This document shows, piece after piece, positions 31,641-43,130 of a stretch of DNA of 64,000 nucleotides. The DNA is taken from the NCBI GenBank assembly GCA_019614645.1, contig JABWDB010000001.1:1178001-1242000 (forward strand), written 5' to 3'. Source of the stretch: Stratiolaelaps scimitus. Lineage: Eukaryota > Arthropoda > Arachnida > Mesostigmata > Laelapidae. Both the position numbers and the translations under genes were made by a program. Position 1 is the first letter of the stretch. Each line of letters opens with the position of its first letter. Below the pieces are notes generated by a model, which was given only the letters and a program-made list of their open reading frames with translations, had not been told where the DNA came from and made no database searches.

Positions 31641-32985
31641 GGCTTTGACGTGACGACTTCCAAGGCCGTTCTGTCAGCCGTCGGATATTTTCTCACCTTC
31701 TTTCACTTAACTTTCCCTTGGTACAGTGTTATTAGGCGCTTACGACGGATGACGATGCAAACGGCCAAACCAGACCTAGAGAGCTCAGCCGGCCGGTTAA
31801 ACTTTCCAAGCGTTGAACTCAAGCTAACACACACCCGTCCAGCCATACAACAACAACTTTACTCATATGACCTGCTTGATTCAACCATGCTGCCGCCTGT
31901 GGAAACAGGAGGTGCGTAGTCACATGGGCCTACGATATGCTGACATGGCCGGTTGACACGTTTATTGTATCAAATAAGGGTTCGTTGCTAAATTGGATAA
32001 CATTTGCTGAAACATGAAGGGTCGCGGAGTGTACTCTCTGCCAACCGAATCCTACACCATAACGTAACGCGAGCTTCAGCGGTAACCGGAAGCGAGTTAA
32101 AAACAAGACAGAAAGAAAAGGACAGGTACAAGGAAAAAATCGGTTTCGCTCCAAATAAGGTTCGCGCTTGAGGTTTTCGAGCAAAGCCCTGCACCGGTCC
32201 GATTGGCTGTATAAGAGTCCGCACTGTTTCTACAACCATGATATAATACATGACCAAGCTGTCAGCTCGCAGCCGGGGTATGTAAGCGCGGCGGCAGGCG
32301 ACACCGCTATTTTATTAAATAATTGCTTAGTATTTTGCATTTCGAACTTTGCGGCCCTGCGCTACGCCTATTACCTTCTATGGGTGTAACCTATGACTCA
32401 GAATATATAATGTATACAATATACCAATGCATCAAAATAATTCACAGCAATTTTTTCTTTACGTCGCGAACGAAAACGGTAGCTGAGCTCTCTTAATCAC
32501 CATGAAGAGAGTCCCATACTGGAGGTAAGTGATAAGCACAAGCTTGGCGGGAAGACTTTCTAACGGCCCTAGGTTGAGTCGTTCTTCTGATAGCGGTGAC
32601 GAATGGGAAGGTTATGTCCGATGGAATACTCTTCCCTTAGCCACCTTGAAAGCCAAAAGCGCGACACGAACAAGACCTAATTTATTAATGGGTAGGAGGT
32701 CCGCGACCGAATCGCTATGGTTTCTTCCAAAAACTACCACAAGGCCATCGTTCTGAATAATCTCACCCCACCGAATATATCACCATAGCCATATATAGCC
32801 ACTGCACCAGATCAAGATCCGATAACTCAGCAGACGAAACTCAACTGGAATCATCTCTCTCTCTCTCTGAATCACGTTATGCCGGCGATTACAGCCTTGG
32901 TCATTAAAATTCCCAAGCAATCATACCACCTAAGCGCTTCATGTATGACAAGATGAACCAATGTTGTCGCAGCAGCGAACGGGAT
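31641..32985. other. Non-coding stretch
   Basis: Mixed DNA with no recognised gene. A short ATG-to-donor motif (ATG 32502, TGGAG|GTAAGT at 32525) could mimic a first exon but is only 23 bases long. Confidence 0.45.
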
Positions 32986-32989
32986 TATC

Positions 32990-33525
32990 TCACCACTGAG
33001 CCGCATCGACTCAACTCGAGTTGGACCTTGAGGTGTGCGAACAAGCGTTCAACACTGGCTTTAATAGTATCGACAACGAGGCCAGACCTCTCAAATGTTT
33101 CAATAAGGATTTCAACCTTATCTATCGCTTGTCGAATGTCTAATTCAAGAACTGAGGGCCGAATGCGAAGCAGGAGCGTTGTGTTATCCGCATAGGTAAT
33201 TGTTTTAGGAAATACAAGATGATATCTTGAGCAAGATAACGCTAATCACAATGATGTAAGGTCTCAAAATAGAGCCTTACAGCATCCCAATGTTGAGCAC
33301 CCTCCAAGATGATCCGACTCCCACCACATTTACCGCCCGACGTCTTCCCGATAAATAAGAGCGGGACCAATCAATGATAGTAGGAATACAGCCTAGACAC
33401 TCAAGCATTTGCAGAAAGAACGAATGACGCAGGCTATTGAAGGTAGCCGTGATGTCTAAAGAGACCGCTAGACATAAGACATCACCCTCGAACGGGGTCG
33501 CTACTTCTTGCCATAAATGTTTCAA
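32990..33525 (-). pseudogene. Reverse-transcriptase pseudogene (non-LTR, R1/LOA-like)
   Basis: On the minus strand the frame from 33525 encodes LAVSLDITATFNSL (motif A-like) and SRSYLSGRR. It reaches motif B as an MLxGSILRP-like block in which the usual Gln codon has become TAA (33277-33279). After a frame change it reads TYADNTTLLL, a YADD box with the second Asp replaced by Asn, then ERSGLVVDTIKAS, typical of the region after motif C. The stop, the frameshift and the catalytic change show it is dead. It is unrelated in sequence to the CR1-like LINE at 24-28 kb. Confidence 0.8.
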
Positions 33526-33878
33526 GGTATATCGAATCGTTCGTCGCTATCCATAACCAAATCAATATTCATCCATATTGTTCTTTTCATATGATCGTCG
33601 TACCGCGTGATTGAGCACAAGTGTGTTATCATTAATATTACTATAGTGTGACTGCTACAGCCATTACTAATGTCAGACCCGCTCAAATACAGACCTGCTA
33701 TCGAATGCCAGGCAGAACTGCACCTGCATCGGCAGTCTCTCGTTTCCCACATGTTAACCCGGCCCGTTACTCCTCTTCATCAAGGGGGTAAATATCAATG
33801 TGCTTTCTTATCTCTGTAGACACACGTGTGGTCTGGCAACGCTGTGCATACATAATAAACTATCTATAATCTATCACA
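33526..33878. other. Non-coding spacer
   Basis: No recognisable feature. It may contain more decayed retroelement sequence. Confidence 0.4.
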
Positions 33879-33899
33879 AGATTTAACATTCATCATACA

Positions 33900-33954
<55 letters not shown>

Positions 33955-33969
33955 CATGAATGTTAAATC
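33879..33969. repeat. (TA)n inside a 14-bp inverted repeat
   Basis: GATTTAACATTCAT (33879-33892) and its exact complement (33956-33969) flank a (TA)n core of about 55 bases, so the whole unit is a palindrome of about 90 bp. Confidence 0.85.
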
Positions 33970-34559
33970 GTATATATATATATAAATATGTCGTCATCTG
34001 TGATTCTGTTATGGCTGACATTGAGAAGATGTATCTGTAAGCGATGCATTGTTGTCGTTGTTTTTATATTTGATATCTGGGCCACGTCAAAGCCAGATAC
34101 TCCCTTCTGCTTAGTATGGCGAATCAAAGCAGAAAAGGTGGTAGCTCTTTGACCTATCACCGTATGTGTTCGAGCCGATGTGCATCGCGCCATTCGCCTG
34201 AATGTGGTGCTACAGAGCAACCCGAAGGTAGCCGGCTACCGAGTCGAACGATATAGCCATCAGTGGGCTCTGCATTTTCACTGGCGGTGGCCGTGAAAGC
34301 AGTACACAATCTTATAACATTGTCGGATAGCGTACGAAGTAGGAGCGCACAGCGAGATCCAGGTTGTGCAGGCGTAGTACACCGAAACGCACCTAGAATA
34401 GCCTGGATGGTCTACTGCTGTTTGCCCTGTGCGGGGAGAGCGGTACGCGGTGGGTCAGCGGGTTGAACATAATAAGGCCATCTTTGTCGAGGCACATCTC
34501 CAGCGGCAGCGTTCGAGTTTCGTCAGCCAGCTCTTCACTCGCTGTTCACACCGCTTGCG

Positions 34560-35420
34560 TAGTGTGAGGACGTAGAACGAACGGTCCGGTGGCGGTGGCC
34601 CTTCTAACATGTTTCATAGGACGAAAACAGCAGTTCGTGTTTGGCGCAGATACGATGTACGTCGACGGAGAAGTCCTGCTCTTGCCGGCCGGACCGCTGG
34701 GGGGCAGTAAAGAGAATCATTTCATGCATACAAGAGCAGCACCTACAATAGAGGTGGTAGGAGAAGCTGCTGCGACTGCAGGAAGAGCACAACGTAACGG
34801 CTAGGATATAGCGCAGCCGGACTCGGCTCTGTCGGTCGGGCTTCCGGGAGTTTTCCCCACGCTCGTAGGCCCCGCCGATGTATTTTTCCCCTCCCGTTGC
34901 TGAGCTCTCTCGGAGGCGGCGGAGGCGGCGGCGGCGATACTACGGCCAAGAGGATCCCGACGACGGCGGCGGCAGAGAAGATGGGCAAACGAGACTGTTA
35001 GCATACTGCTGCTACTCGCGGTCATGGCGGCTCAACCCGAGCAGCAGTCAGCAGTTGCCGTACGCCACAGAGGCAGAACAATGAGAGATAGCGGCGGTGG
35101 CAGCAGACAGGGCTGGTTGCGTGGCTGGCTGGCTGGTCGTACAGAAACGGAGACGATGGCACGGGCCCGCGATAGGGATCACAAGGGGATCAAGATAAGC
35201 CGGCGTAAATGACCGAATTAAAACGAGGATGAACTGAGAAGACACGGCGACAACGGCAAAATGGAACAAGAACAACAGCAAAGACGAAGCGCCTTGTGAA
35301 GGGAAGAGCTAGGAAGAAAGGGGGACAATGGCACCGGCCATCATCTGCTCCTGCTACTGCCACTGCTGCTGCTGCTGCTGTTGCTGATTTGTTCTGGTGT
35401 CTGTGGCCGTGGCGCGTTTG
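34560..35420. other. GC-rich island with (GGC/CTG)n
   Basis: Contains GGCGGCGGAGGCGGCGGCGG near 34920 and CTGCTGCTGCTGCTGTTGCT near 35363. An ATG at 35024 (GGTCATGG) opens 62 codons of Arg/Gly-rich sequence with no domain. It might be a small uORF or nothing. Confidence 0.4.
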
Positions 35421-36200
35421 GACCAGCTGGGTCTGTATGTGTGCGTGTCTATGGCTCTAGCTTGCTCATTCATAGGGACGTTGAAACAAAGGAGTTGATA
35501 AACGTTATTATTATTATTATCATTTTTATTATTATGGGTATAATACTATTATAACCAGGGTTTCATGAGGCCGACGTTCTCTCGTTTATTTCACCAGCTT
35601 CCGCTAGCAAAATGTTTCTATTTTTAGGAAATTTCAGAAGTTCTATTTCGTAGACTATCAGAATCACATGAGCTAGAACCATATGAAATTTCAAAGTGTA
35701 GGTTTCTTGACGGAACCCAAATTTTATAATACAAATGCTGACGAAACGCGAACGAAATGAAAATTTCTTACTAGCTATTAATAATTTTGGTGCTGTTATT
35801 CTTTAACCCAGGATATGTTACAATGTCAGAATACGTATTTAAGGTACAGTGGCTCCCCATATGATCATTAGACCTCCCCTAGCCAATGCAATTACTAAAT
35901 AAATATACCCATATCACTATATACTTAAGAACGTAACGGCGCAACCAATAATAGAATAATCATAATAGCTCAGCAAGGGCGTACCACAAACACATTTGCA
36001 TTTCTACATGAACCGTCCACCTGCCAAGGCCCAGTCAAAAAGTCAAACGACAGGACTAAAACGAAGCTACGCCAAGGGGCAGCGTATAGCAGCACAGTTT
36101 GCGCTTATGACACACGGTGAGGATTCTCGGTATCCGGGAAGAGACCGCCGCCTTGGCCGTAGGCGAAAGGTTGACTCAGCAACGAGCTGCTATAATAGCT
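35421..36200. other. Non-coding AT-rich stretch
   Basis: Holds a (TTA)n/(ATT)n patch at about 35507-35540. No gene recognised. Confidence 0.5.
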
Positions 36201-36689
36201 AGGTAGGTAGCTAGCCACGAGAGTCCGTCGAGGCGCGAGTTGACACAAAGCAAACTTGGGACTGAGAGGAAGTCGGTGGGTAACCGGGAGGTTGGGGTCG
36301 AACGAGCCGATCCCGTAGTTTGTCGTTGCAGAAGCGGCTGGGGCAGCGGGTATAGCCGCATCGTGCGCAAAGCCAGCGATTCTTCTCGTGACTGCGAAAA
36401 GGCAGCACTCGTAATTAGAAATTATAGTGGCTGCTCAGGCCGCTCGTTCCTTGGTCCGGCCGGCCGGCCGCCCGTTATCGCTGCTGTCACCGCCGTTGTC
36501 TGTTCGCCTGCCTTACGCCGGCAGGAGAGGAGTGCGAGTCGTTTTGGCCATCTCATCTTCGTGCGCCACGGGTCAGCTGTGCGCTGCTCGCGTTCCGGGA
36601 ATCGACCGGTGGAAAGGGAGGACTCTGAACGTTGGTGGGTCGAGAGCGTCTGGGGCTGATACAGGGCTGAAATGTTCACAAGTAGCTCC

Positions 36690-36790
36690 CCCAGTATCAT
36701 GAGTGTTCGTGTGGACCTTGAGGCCGCTGAGTGCTGACGGCACGGCACAGTAGGCGCACTCGGTCGGCCCCTTTCTCTGCGAACGGCGAC
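36690..36790 (-). other. C2H2 zinc-finger-like coding fragment (candidate exon)
   Basis: The minus strand encodes ECAYCAVPSALSGLKVHTNTH followed by DTGG. The pattern C-x2-C-x8-L-x2-H-x3-H is one residue short of a standard C2H2 finger and lacks the Phe, but has the Leu and the linker-like end. A possible acceptor (GCCGTTCGCAG) precedes it. GC-rich third positions are consistent with coding but also with the island it lies in. It may be a real diverged finger exon or coincidence. Confidence 0.3.
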
Positions 36791-37845
36791 GGCGGCGGCG
36801 GCAGCAGCGACTGTGCAACCGAGAAACGGTGCGGGAGCGTCAGGCGAAGCTACCTCTGCTACTAGCTAGCAGTGGCAACGTTGTCCCCCATGGACCGTTC
36901 GAGGTGTTCGAGAAGTTCGTGGCGGAGGCACACGGTAGGCGGTGCTACGAAGATAGGCGGAGAGAGAGAGAGCGAGCGAGAGAGAGATAGGGAGGGAGAG
37001 AGAGGAACCACATTACAAGAGGTCTTGGGTTGACGACGGTGACTGGAATGGGAGGACTGTCGTCACATGGAGAGTGAAGGTGAGTAAAGTACGAGTGAGC
37101 AAGCGAGTCACCGAGAGAGTGGCAATGAAAGAGAGCGAAGCTGACAAAGCGGATTCAGCTTAGGTTGGCAGGGGCACTGCGTCGGGCTAGCGACCACCGA
37201 CCACCTGCACCACGACCACCCGCGACCGTCAGCACCTGGTGGATGGCCGGGAGGAGCCGGAAGAGGACAGCAGACTGAGGTCGAAGCGGTGCGGGAACCG
37301 CCTAGTTGTGGGATGTGTGACCGGCTGTGACGACTGTGCCCTCGTCAAGCACCCGAAGAAAGCTGCTCTAAGAAACCACCCCACAGTGGCCGTTGTGCGA
37401 GCAAGCTGTTTCGGAAAACGGACGAAATGATAGCAGATTAGAATAGGGAGCTCCCTTCGACAATACATAATAATACCACTCGTTCACTAGAGACGTCCTC
37501 TGCATACTATTCCCACTGCATTGATTTATACTCAATGACTATTTAGATGAAATTTATTACTTACATGGTTACTACCTACCCTTATACAGCCTACTTGTGT
37601 CTTGATCTTGTCCCAAATCGACGTTTTAGGAACATGTATTCTACACCGAACTATGAAACGATAAATGAGCAGTGCACGGACAAAATGGCCGAGCGCTCGA
37701 AATTCCCTCCATATAATCAAATGGTGTTGCTAATCAAATCTAAATAGGCGAATCACGCTTCTTGCGATTTGAATACTCGATAGGATGATTTAGATAGAAC
37801 TGGCAGCAGTTGTTGCTTGTCTTGTTCACCTTGATATGTTCACCT
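36791..37845. other. GC-rich island fading into AT-rich DNA
   Basis: Contains (GA)n/(GAGC)n at about 36960-37000 and a GC-rich tail to about 37400, then ordinary AT-rich DNA. No gene recognised. Confidence 0.45.
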
Positions 37846-37977
37846 TGGACGGGTGAGTCTCTGGCTGTAAAAAGCCAGAGGCCGCAGGTTCGAATCCCGT
37901 TGCATGACATATAAGAGAACTTAAGCATTCTATGCAGTTCCTTTAATAAATCAATAAAGCCTTACCTAACCTTACCA
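37846..37977 (+). repeat. tRNA-derived SINE, family 1 (best copy)
   Basis: Shows the anticodon-arm-like CTGGCTGTAAAAAGCCAG, the B box GCAGGTTCGAATCCCG, and the body GCATGACATATAAGAGAACT and TAAGCATTCTATGCAGTTCC. It ends AATAAAGCCTTACCTAACC. The A-box side is partly replaced. This and the 8.4-kb copy define the family consensus in this window. The TTACC-like terminal repeat presumably reflects the 3' end of the partner LINE, which is not the CR1-like element here (tail TTGAA). Confidence 0.85.
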
Positions 37978-38030
37978 AAACAACGATACCGGGCACCGCA
38001 AGAGCCCCTTTTTGAATGGGTTGCACTTAC

Positions 38031-38083
38031 CTGTGGTGGCGCAGCGCGAAGCCGAATCGCTGCTGTTCAGTCTTTGTTTCCAT
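38031..38083 (-). other. Candidate first coding exon
   Basis: On the minus strand an ATG at 38083 opens METKTEQQRFGFALRHH and runs exactly into a strong donor, CACAG|GTAAGT. The intron would contain the SINE at 37.85 kb. No partner exon with matching phase 2 is identified, so this is a candidate only. Confidence 0.3.
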
Positions 38084-38178
38084 GTCTCAGACAAGCCATT
38101 GCGGGCAATAAGGGAGGAGAGAGGTACGCATACTAGCATCTAACTCCTAAAATCCACCCTCTCGCTAAGCGATAATAG

Positions 38179-38766
38179 ATGGAAATTAAAATAATGACAG
38201 GAGTGTCATTTTATTTGTCATCATTTGATGTCAGGCCGACACGTGCCTATGTGGCAATTCTGTCTCCTCTGTCGAGTTCAAGCCGAATTCATTTGCTGCG
38301 CAATTTCCGCCTTAGGTATGTTGTAACGATGTTAATCGATCAGAGGAGGTTAGGTGCAGTGGGTGATTATCGTTACGCCTTATGTGCACACTTTAGTGAA
38401 GGGGTCCGGTTCACATTTGTCACTTCGCAGACGACTTCTCTCCTGTTCACCTCTGTTTACTCAGCTGTTTGCTCCGAGTCGTTCCGACCTCTGAGGTCAT
38501 TTGCGGGACACGGACGTTGGGAGGTAGAGGAACATCGTGTAAAACCATATTATGATTCTACTATTGCATGTGCCACTTCCACGGCTCCCATGGCTAAGGC
38601 TTATGCATTATGTGCAGAGCATTATTCAACTCTGTCCGGCCCAACCTCTGAAATACCTATGTTTGAATTCGCTTCTTATGCGCTTTGCTCAAGAGGTCGA
38701 TACGTGGAAATGCGGTACGTTATTTCTCTAAGCAACGCAACAAATGGATTGATCGATTTCCTATAG
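38179..38766 (+). CDS. Unrecognised 195-codon open frame
   Basis: A true ATG (AGATGG context, no purine at -3) opens 195 codons in DNA that is not especially GC-rich, so the length is somewhat unexpected. The predicted product has several YALC motifs (YALCAHF, AYALCAEHY, SYALCSRG) but no domain, signal peptide or membrane segment that I recognise. A second frame (38685-38903) overlaps its end. It could be a decayed mobile-element or lineage-specific ORF, or chance. Confidence 0.25.
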   Translation: MEIKIMTGVSFYLSSFDVRPTRAYVAILSPLSSSSRIHLLRNFRLRYVVTMLIDQRRLGAVGDYRYALCAHFSEGVRFTFVTSQTTSLLFTSVYSAVCSESFRPLRSFAGHGRWEVEEHRVKPYYDSTIACATSTAPMAKAYALCAEHYSTLSGPTSEIPMFEFASYALCSRGRYVEMRYVISLSNATNGLIDFL

Positions 38767-38903
38767 AAAATTATGTTTTTTATGCGGATGCGCGCCCAAG
38801 GGGTCTCAAAAACGCTTATATTGCAATTCGTCTATGTGTCATCGAACGTCCCACACCACATACTAGGCCAGCCCACAATGAATTCAAGAATAAACTTTCA
38901 TAG

Positions 38904-39300
38904 CTATCTGTGGTTGTAGCCTTTCAGTGGCATGCATCCTTCGATGAGCAGGTAGGCGCCTACGAAATTGTGTGCGCACGAAGCAAATTCTTTCCCTCGG
39001 ATGTAGTGAACATGCTCTTTGTCCTTGGATATTATTACACTCAAATCTTGTGCTTTAGGCCATTGCGACTACCTGTCTTGTGTGACTCAAGGGAGCCAAC
39101 TTTGGACGCACGATTATCAACAAGGCCATCGAATCAGACAAGCTCGGGGTATTGTGAATTCTATTTAGCAGAGACAAGCGTGAGTAGTTAGATCTTCGTT
39201 AGTTCGCTGGTGACATTCGCCTCTGCAGCCTTTTGACGTACAACAACTGGAAGGTCCCTACCAACGTGTTGTGTCACTGGCCCAAATGCTCAACTGAGCG
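38904..39300. other. Non-coding stretch
   Basis: Nothing recognised. Confidence 0.4.
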
Positions 39301-40130
39301 CCCAGGCATGCCCACGTTCCCTGAGCTGCCATGCACCTGCTGAGTCAAATAGCCAATGCAATGTGTCGCAAGCTTTTCTGTTGTCGTTCTCTACTTCGCT
39401 GGCAGGCCCATGATTCGGTGGCTGGCCACGCCACCCCAATGGTGCGCGATGCATAGGGTAGGCTTGTCCCGCTGCTCCTTCACCACCGGAACTCTCCAAA
39501 GTGGCCTCTTCCGCTTGGTCAGAACGGAAGCAGTGGAAGCGGCGGCCGGAGCGACGGGGGGGTGGTCGTCGGGGGTGGTCGTCGTCGGCGGGTCGGGGGT
39601 GAGGCGAGAGAAGCGATGCGAAAGAAACTACGCCACGTCGAGCTGTGATGGGCCAAGGGGATGGCAATGATGGGCAAATATGGCGTTATGAAGTGCTCAA
39701 CGGCTTGCTCTCGCAGCGATGGCAGCTACACTCAAGTCGGCGGCGACAACGACGGACGGCGTCACGGATGCTGGCCGCGGCGGCGGCTGAGGTTGCTGCG
39801 GCGCCCGTAGCCTCCGAGGTGGCCGGAACTCGACGACCAGGCTGCCATCGCTGGTCGACAACGACTAAAGACGCGAAGGCCGAACGCAGAAGCGGACGGA
39901 ACGGCGGGTCGGCAAACGATGCCGGCAGCCGAAGGTCAGGTTACTTTGTAGCGGTAATAAATCATGTGAGTCTAACAACGGCAGAAGCAGCAGCACGCTG
40001 GCCCAACGGAGTCATGCAGTCCTGCCCTTCTATGAAGGAAGCGCTGTCTTGAGACAGCTGTCGCAGGACGCAACCGAAAACACCAACTGCTGCTGCTGCG
40101 AACACTAGAGGGATAAGAAGAAGAAGAAGA
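39300..40130. other. GC-rich island
   Basis: GGC/GTC-rich DNA with open frames on both strands and low-complexity products. It ends in an (AAG)n patch at about 40118-40131. No protein is supported. Confidence 0.45.
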
Positions 40131-40193
40131 GAATGTGTAAAGGCAGTGCCAAGCCCCGCCCCCGGTTGCTTGTACCTATATTACGCACACACC

Positions 40194-40194
40194 G

Positions 40195-40248
<54 letters not shown>
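40194..40248. repeat. (TA)n microsatellite
   Basis: A TA run of about 55 bases with one CA interruption near its start. Confidence 0.95.
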
Positions 40249-40252
<4 letters not shown>

Positions 40253-41815
40253 GAGGAGAGCAGCAGCTGGACGAGTGCTGCTTTTTACAGTGGATGTCTG
40301 TGGGTGTACCCATATTTGTGTGACTGTGAGCAGGTCGGTAGTGGTGGTGTTGTTGCTGCTGGCGTAGTCAACCATAGAGGAGTAATTGTGCAGAATATAA
40401 AGTGTATTACGCGAGGAGGCGTTAAATAAAAATATAGCGGTCTATTATATTCTACTTAAGGTCCTCAACTATAATATATTGAGCCATTGAACTTAAGAGA
40501 GAGAGAGAGAGAGCTGGGTATTATCAAATATGGCCACTCGCTTGAGAGAATATAATGAAGGACTGTTGACGAACGGAAACAAGGCAGGGTTCTCATTCTC
40601 GTTTGTGACTTAGCTGAAACGCTTGTAGCGTAAACAGCATGTAGCTGGCTGTTTTAATCGATAAGATCGTTGTGTAAATTTTGAGGCTCTCAAAATTTTA
40701 CTATTACTATTATTATTACTATTTTAAATGTGAAATTTGTGAGGCCTGAAATTTATATATTGCAAAATGCTCCAGAGTCGATATATACATTACCTAGATG
40801 TTGTTATCTTATCTTATATCATTCAATTTTATTATTTCTATTTTCACCCTGTTATAACCTATACCATCTGTTGGCGAAGTAAACAAAATGGGTGATATAT
40901 AAATACCACTGGGCCGTTAGCACAGAGTCGAAGCTTGATTTCGAATCCCAATAGCAATGTAGTGGTTCATTGCGTATGCCTCCCGTATCTGGGACACGTG
41001 CGCCTCGAGTCGTCAAGCTTGGGCATAGTCCAACGTACCTAATACAAATTTGTAGTTCACCGAAGGTTGAAAAATAATCATTTGGAGTCAATGTATAATA
41101 TATTGGTTACCTCTTCCATATAGCCTCACTAATTGGCATTTTGTCAGCGAAAAAAATCGAGCAATCCAAATGGTACAAATTTCAGACGTTTATGCGTCTC
41201 GAAAATGCTGAGGATTTGAAGGTGTTCATTTCCAAATTGGACGTTCCCTTCCCTAGAGGATGTAGATTTATTCCGTGTAGCATTATCTTCTCCGATATGA
41301 AAACAGACGGATTTGTCTTTGGATAATTTTCTTTCTTCTGAATTGTTCAGAATTCTAGATCATTCCGGTGGTGTAGCTATCACTTACGGTCACCGTATCT
41401 AATTATTAGCAGAGATCCGGCTACATCTCCGTTAACTGAACGCGTTTCAACTGGAATCCTGCTCCCTGTTAAAATATAGGTACAACCTGTCGGAGAATTT
41501 AGAATACAGTGAACAGTTTTGACTAAGTTCCTTATTGAAACGCCATAGTACCACATAGTTGTGCAAGAGATCTCCTTTGACATCGATCTCAAAACGATCG
41601 GATTCGTTTTCAGTTCTACAAACCAAAAGGCGCACTCCAATAGCTTCAGTACAATGAATGCAATCTGATGCGATTGTAGTATACAGGATGTACAAGCATT
41701 TTGTCGCTTTCATTTACGGGGATACTTTGATCATCAGGTCTCGAAATATGAACATCCAACAACACCCTCCACCTCACTCCTAATATGTACATGTGTATAA
41801 ATTCAATCGGCTCAG

Positions 41816-41849
<34 letters not shown>

Positions 41850-42245
41850 GAACATTGTCTGTTTCTCTCTCATTTCTATTGAACGAGAAAGCCTAGATAT
41901 ACATCTATACATTCATAATTCATTCGGTTAATGCATGCGAACGAATTGCGAATTTTCTGCTAACCAGCAAGACGCTTGTGTTTCCCGTATGCTTTTGATT
42001 CTGGTCGAGGAACAGCGATGCCGGGTGTACGGGGTAGTATTGGCCAGGTCGCCCTCTCTGGTTTGTTCTTTCTTCCATCAGGCCACCGTTTGCCAGCGAC
42101 CGATAGATGACCGTTGACTGACTGACTTCGCAGTCTGGCCGGTTCATAGCTTAGCATAGCAGTCCTAGCGGCAGCGAAGTCATGCCCACCTCTTGGCGAG
42201 TGTAGTGGTGCAGCTTTCCGGTGGAGATTCGCCGTCCATTCTATT
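40249..42245. other. Non-coding stretch with short simple repeats
   Basis: Holds (GA)n at 40497-40513, a weak tRNA-like patch near 40910-40960 and (TA)n at 41829-41850. Minus-strand frames at 41380-41713 look mildly protein-like but have no domain or splice support. Confidence 0.45.
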
Positions 42246-43130
42246 TCATCGGGGAGAGAGAACCCACCCCACGGAAGGGGGTGGATGACGTCGCTGGCAG
42301 CACCCGCCGAGCGCCGCTGGGGGGACCACCGTCCGTCTGTGCGGCTTTGCTCTGCACCACCACGACTGTTCTGCTGCTTGGTTACTGCTGATTAGTCCCA
42401 TAGCACGACCACCATCACCACTACTACTGCTGGCACTGCTGCTGCTGCGGCCGTCGCTACGGCTCTGCAGCTTCTGCGATGCAATGTGCGGACAGTGTGA
42501 ATGGACTGCTTTGATTGAACGGGAGGGACCCGAGGCGACCTCGTCAGCGAGCGGCGATTCCGCTCGAAGACTCGGCCGGCCGGCCCCAGTCGTCACTGAG
42601 CTGCGGCTGAGACCCGGAGAAGGGCGTAGGCGGGACGGCCACCGCGTGACTGCCTCATGGTCCGCGGCCCGAGCCGCAGACTTGAGCTTCTGAATAGATA
42701 AGACTGCCGCGGCGAACGGCGAATAGGTGAGAGATAGAGAGAAAGAGAGAGGGAGTGAGAGAGAGAGAGAGAGAGAGAGGAATCCTTTTGCTCGCCTTCT
42801 GTGCAATCAGCCTGGAATTGCTTGTGCCCCGTAGCCAGCCATTGTGCGACAAGCAGCAAGAAAAGCGGGCCAGGCACAAAACGAAGGCATAGGCCTTCGT
42901 TCGCCCGTTCGTTCGTGGCGGCGGCGGCGGTGGTGGATTCTGCCGCCGTCGGATGGCTCCATGTCGCGATCGCAACGTGAATCCACCAAATTTAGGAGGG
43001 ACCCGTCCGACCTGGGAGAAAATCTGCGGGGCGGAGCGCCGTGTGACTGAGAGGAGAGAGAGAGAGAGAGGTCTGTAGCTGCTTCCTCTGGGGAGCGAAC
43101 GCAGCAGCCGCAGCAATCGAAACCGCCTGC
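42246..43130. other. GC-rich island with (GA)n tracts
   Basis: CTG/CGG-rich DNA with (GA)n at 42757-42778 and 43051-43070 and a GCGGCGGCGGCGGTGGTGG tract near 42920. The long minus-strand frames are serine/leucine runs read through the (GA)n tracts, so I do not call them genes. Confidence 0.5.

Noticed and set aside
40907..40960. Possible tRNA-like sequence (TTTCGAATCCC B box)
   Set aside because: The A box and arm pairing are poor and the spacing is too short for a complete head. No other copy is in the window.
41380..41713. Minus-strand frame with a protein-like composition
   Set aside because: No domain, no paralogue in the window and no clear splice sites.
42246..43116. Minus-strand serine/leucine-rich frames
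   Set aside because: They are read through (GA)n tracts and CGG repeats. No signal peptide or domain is convincing.
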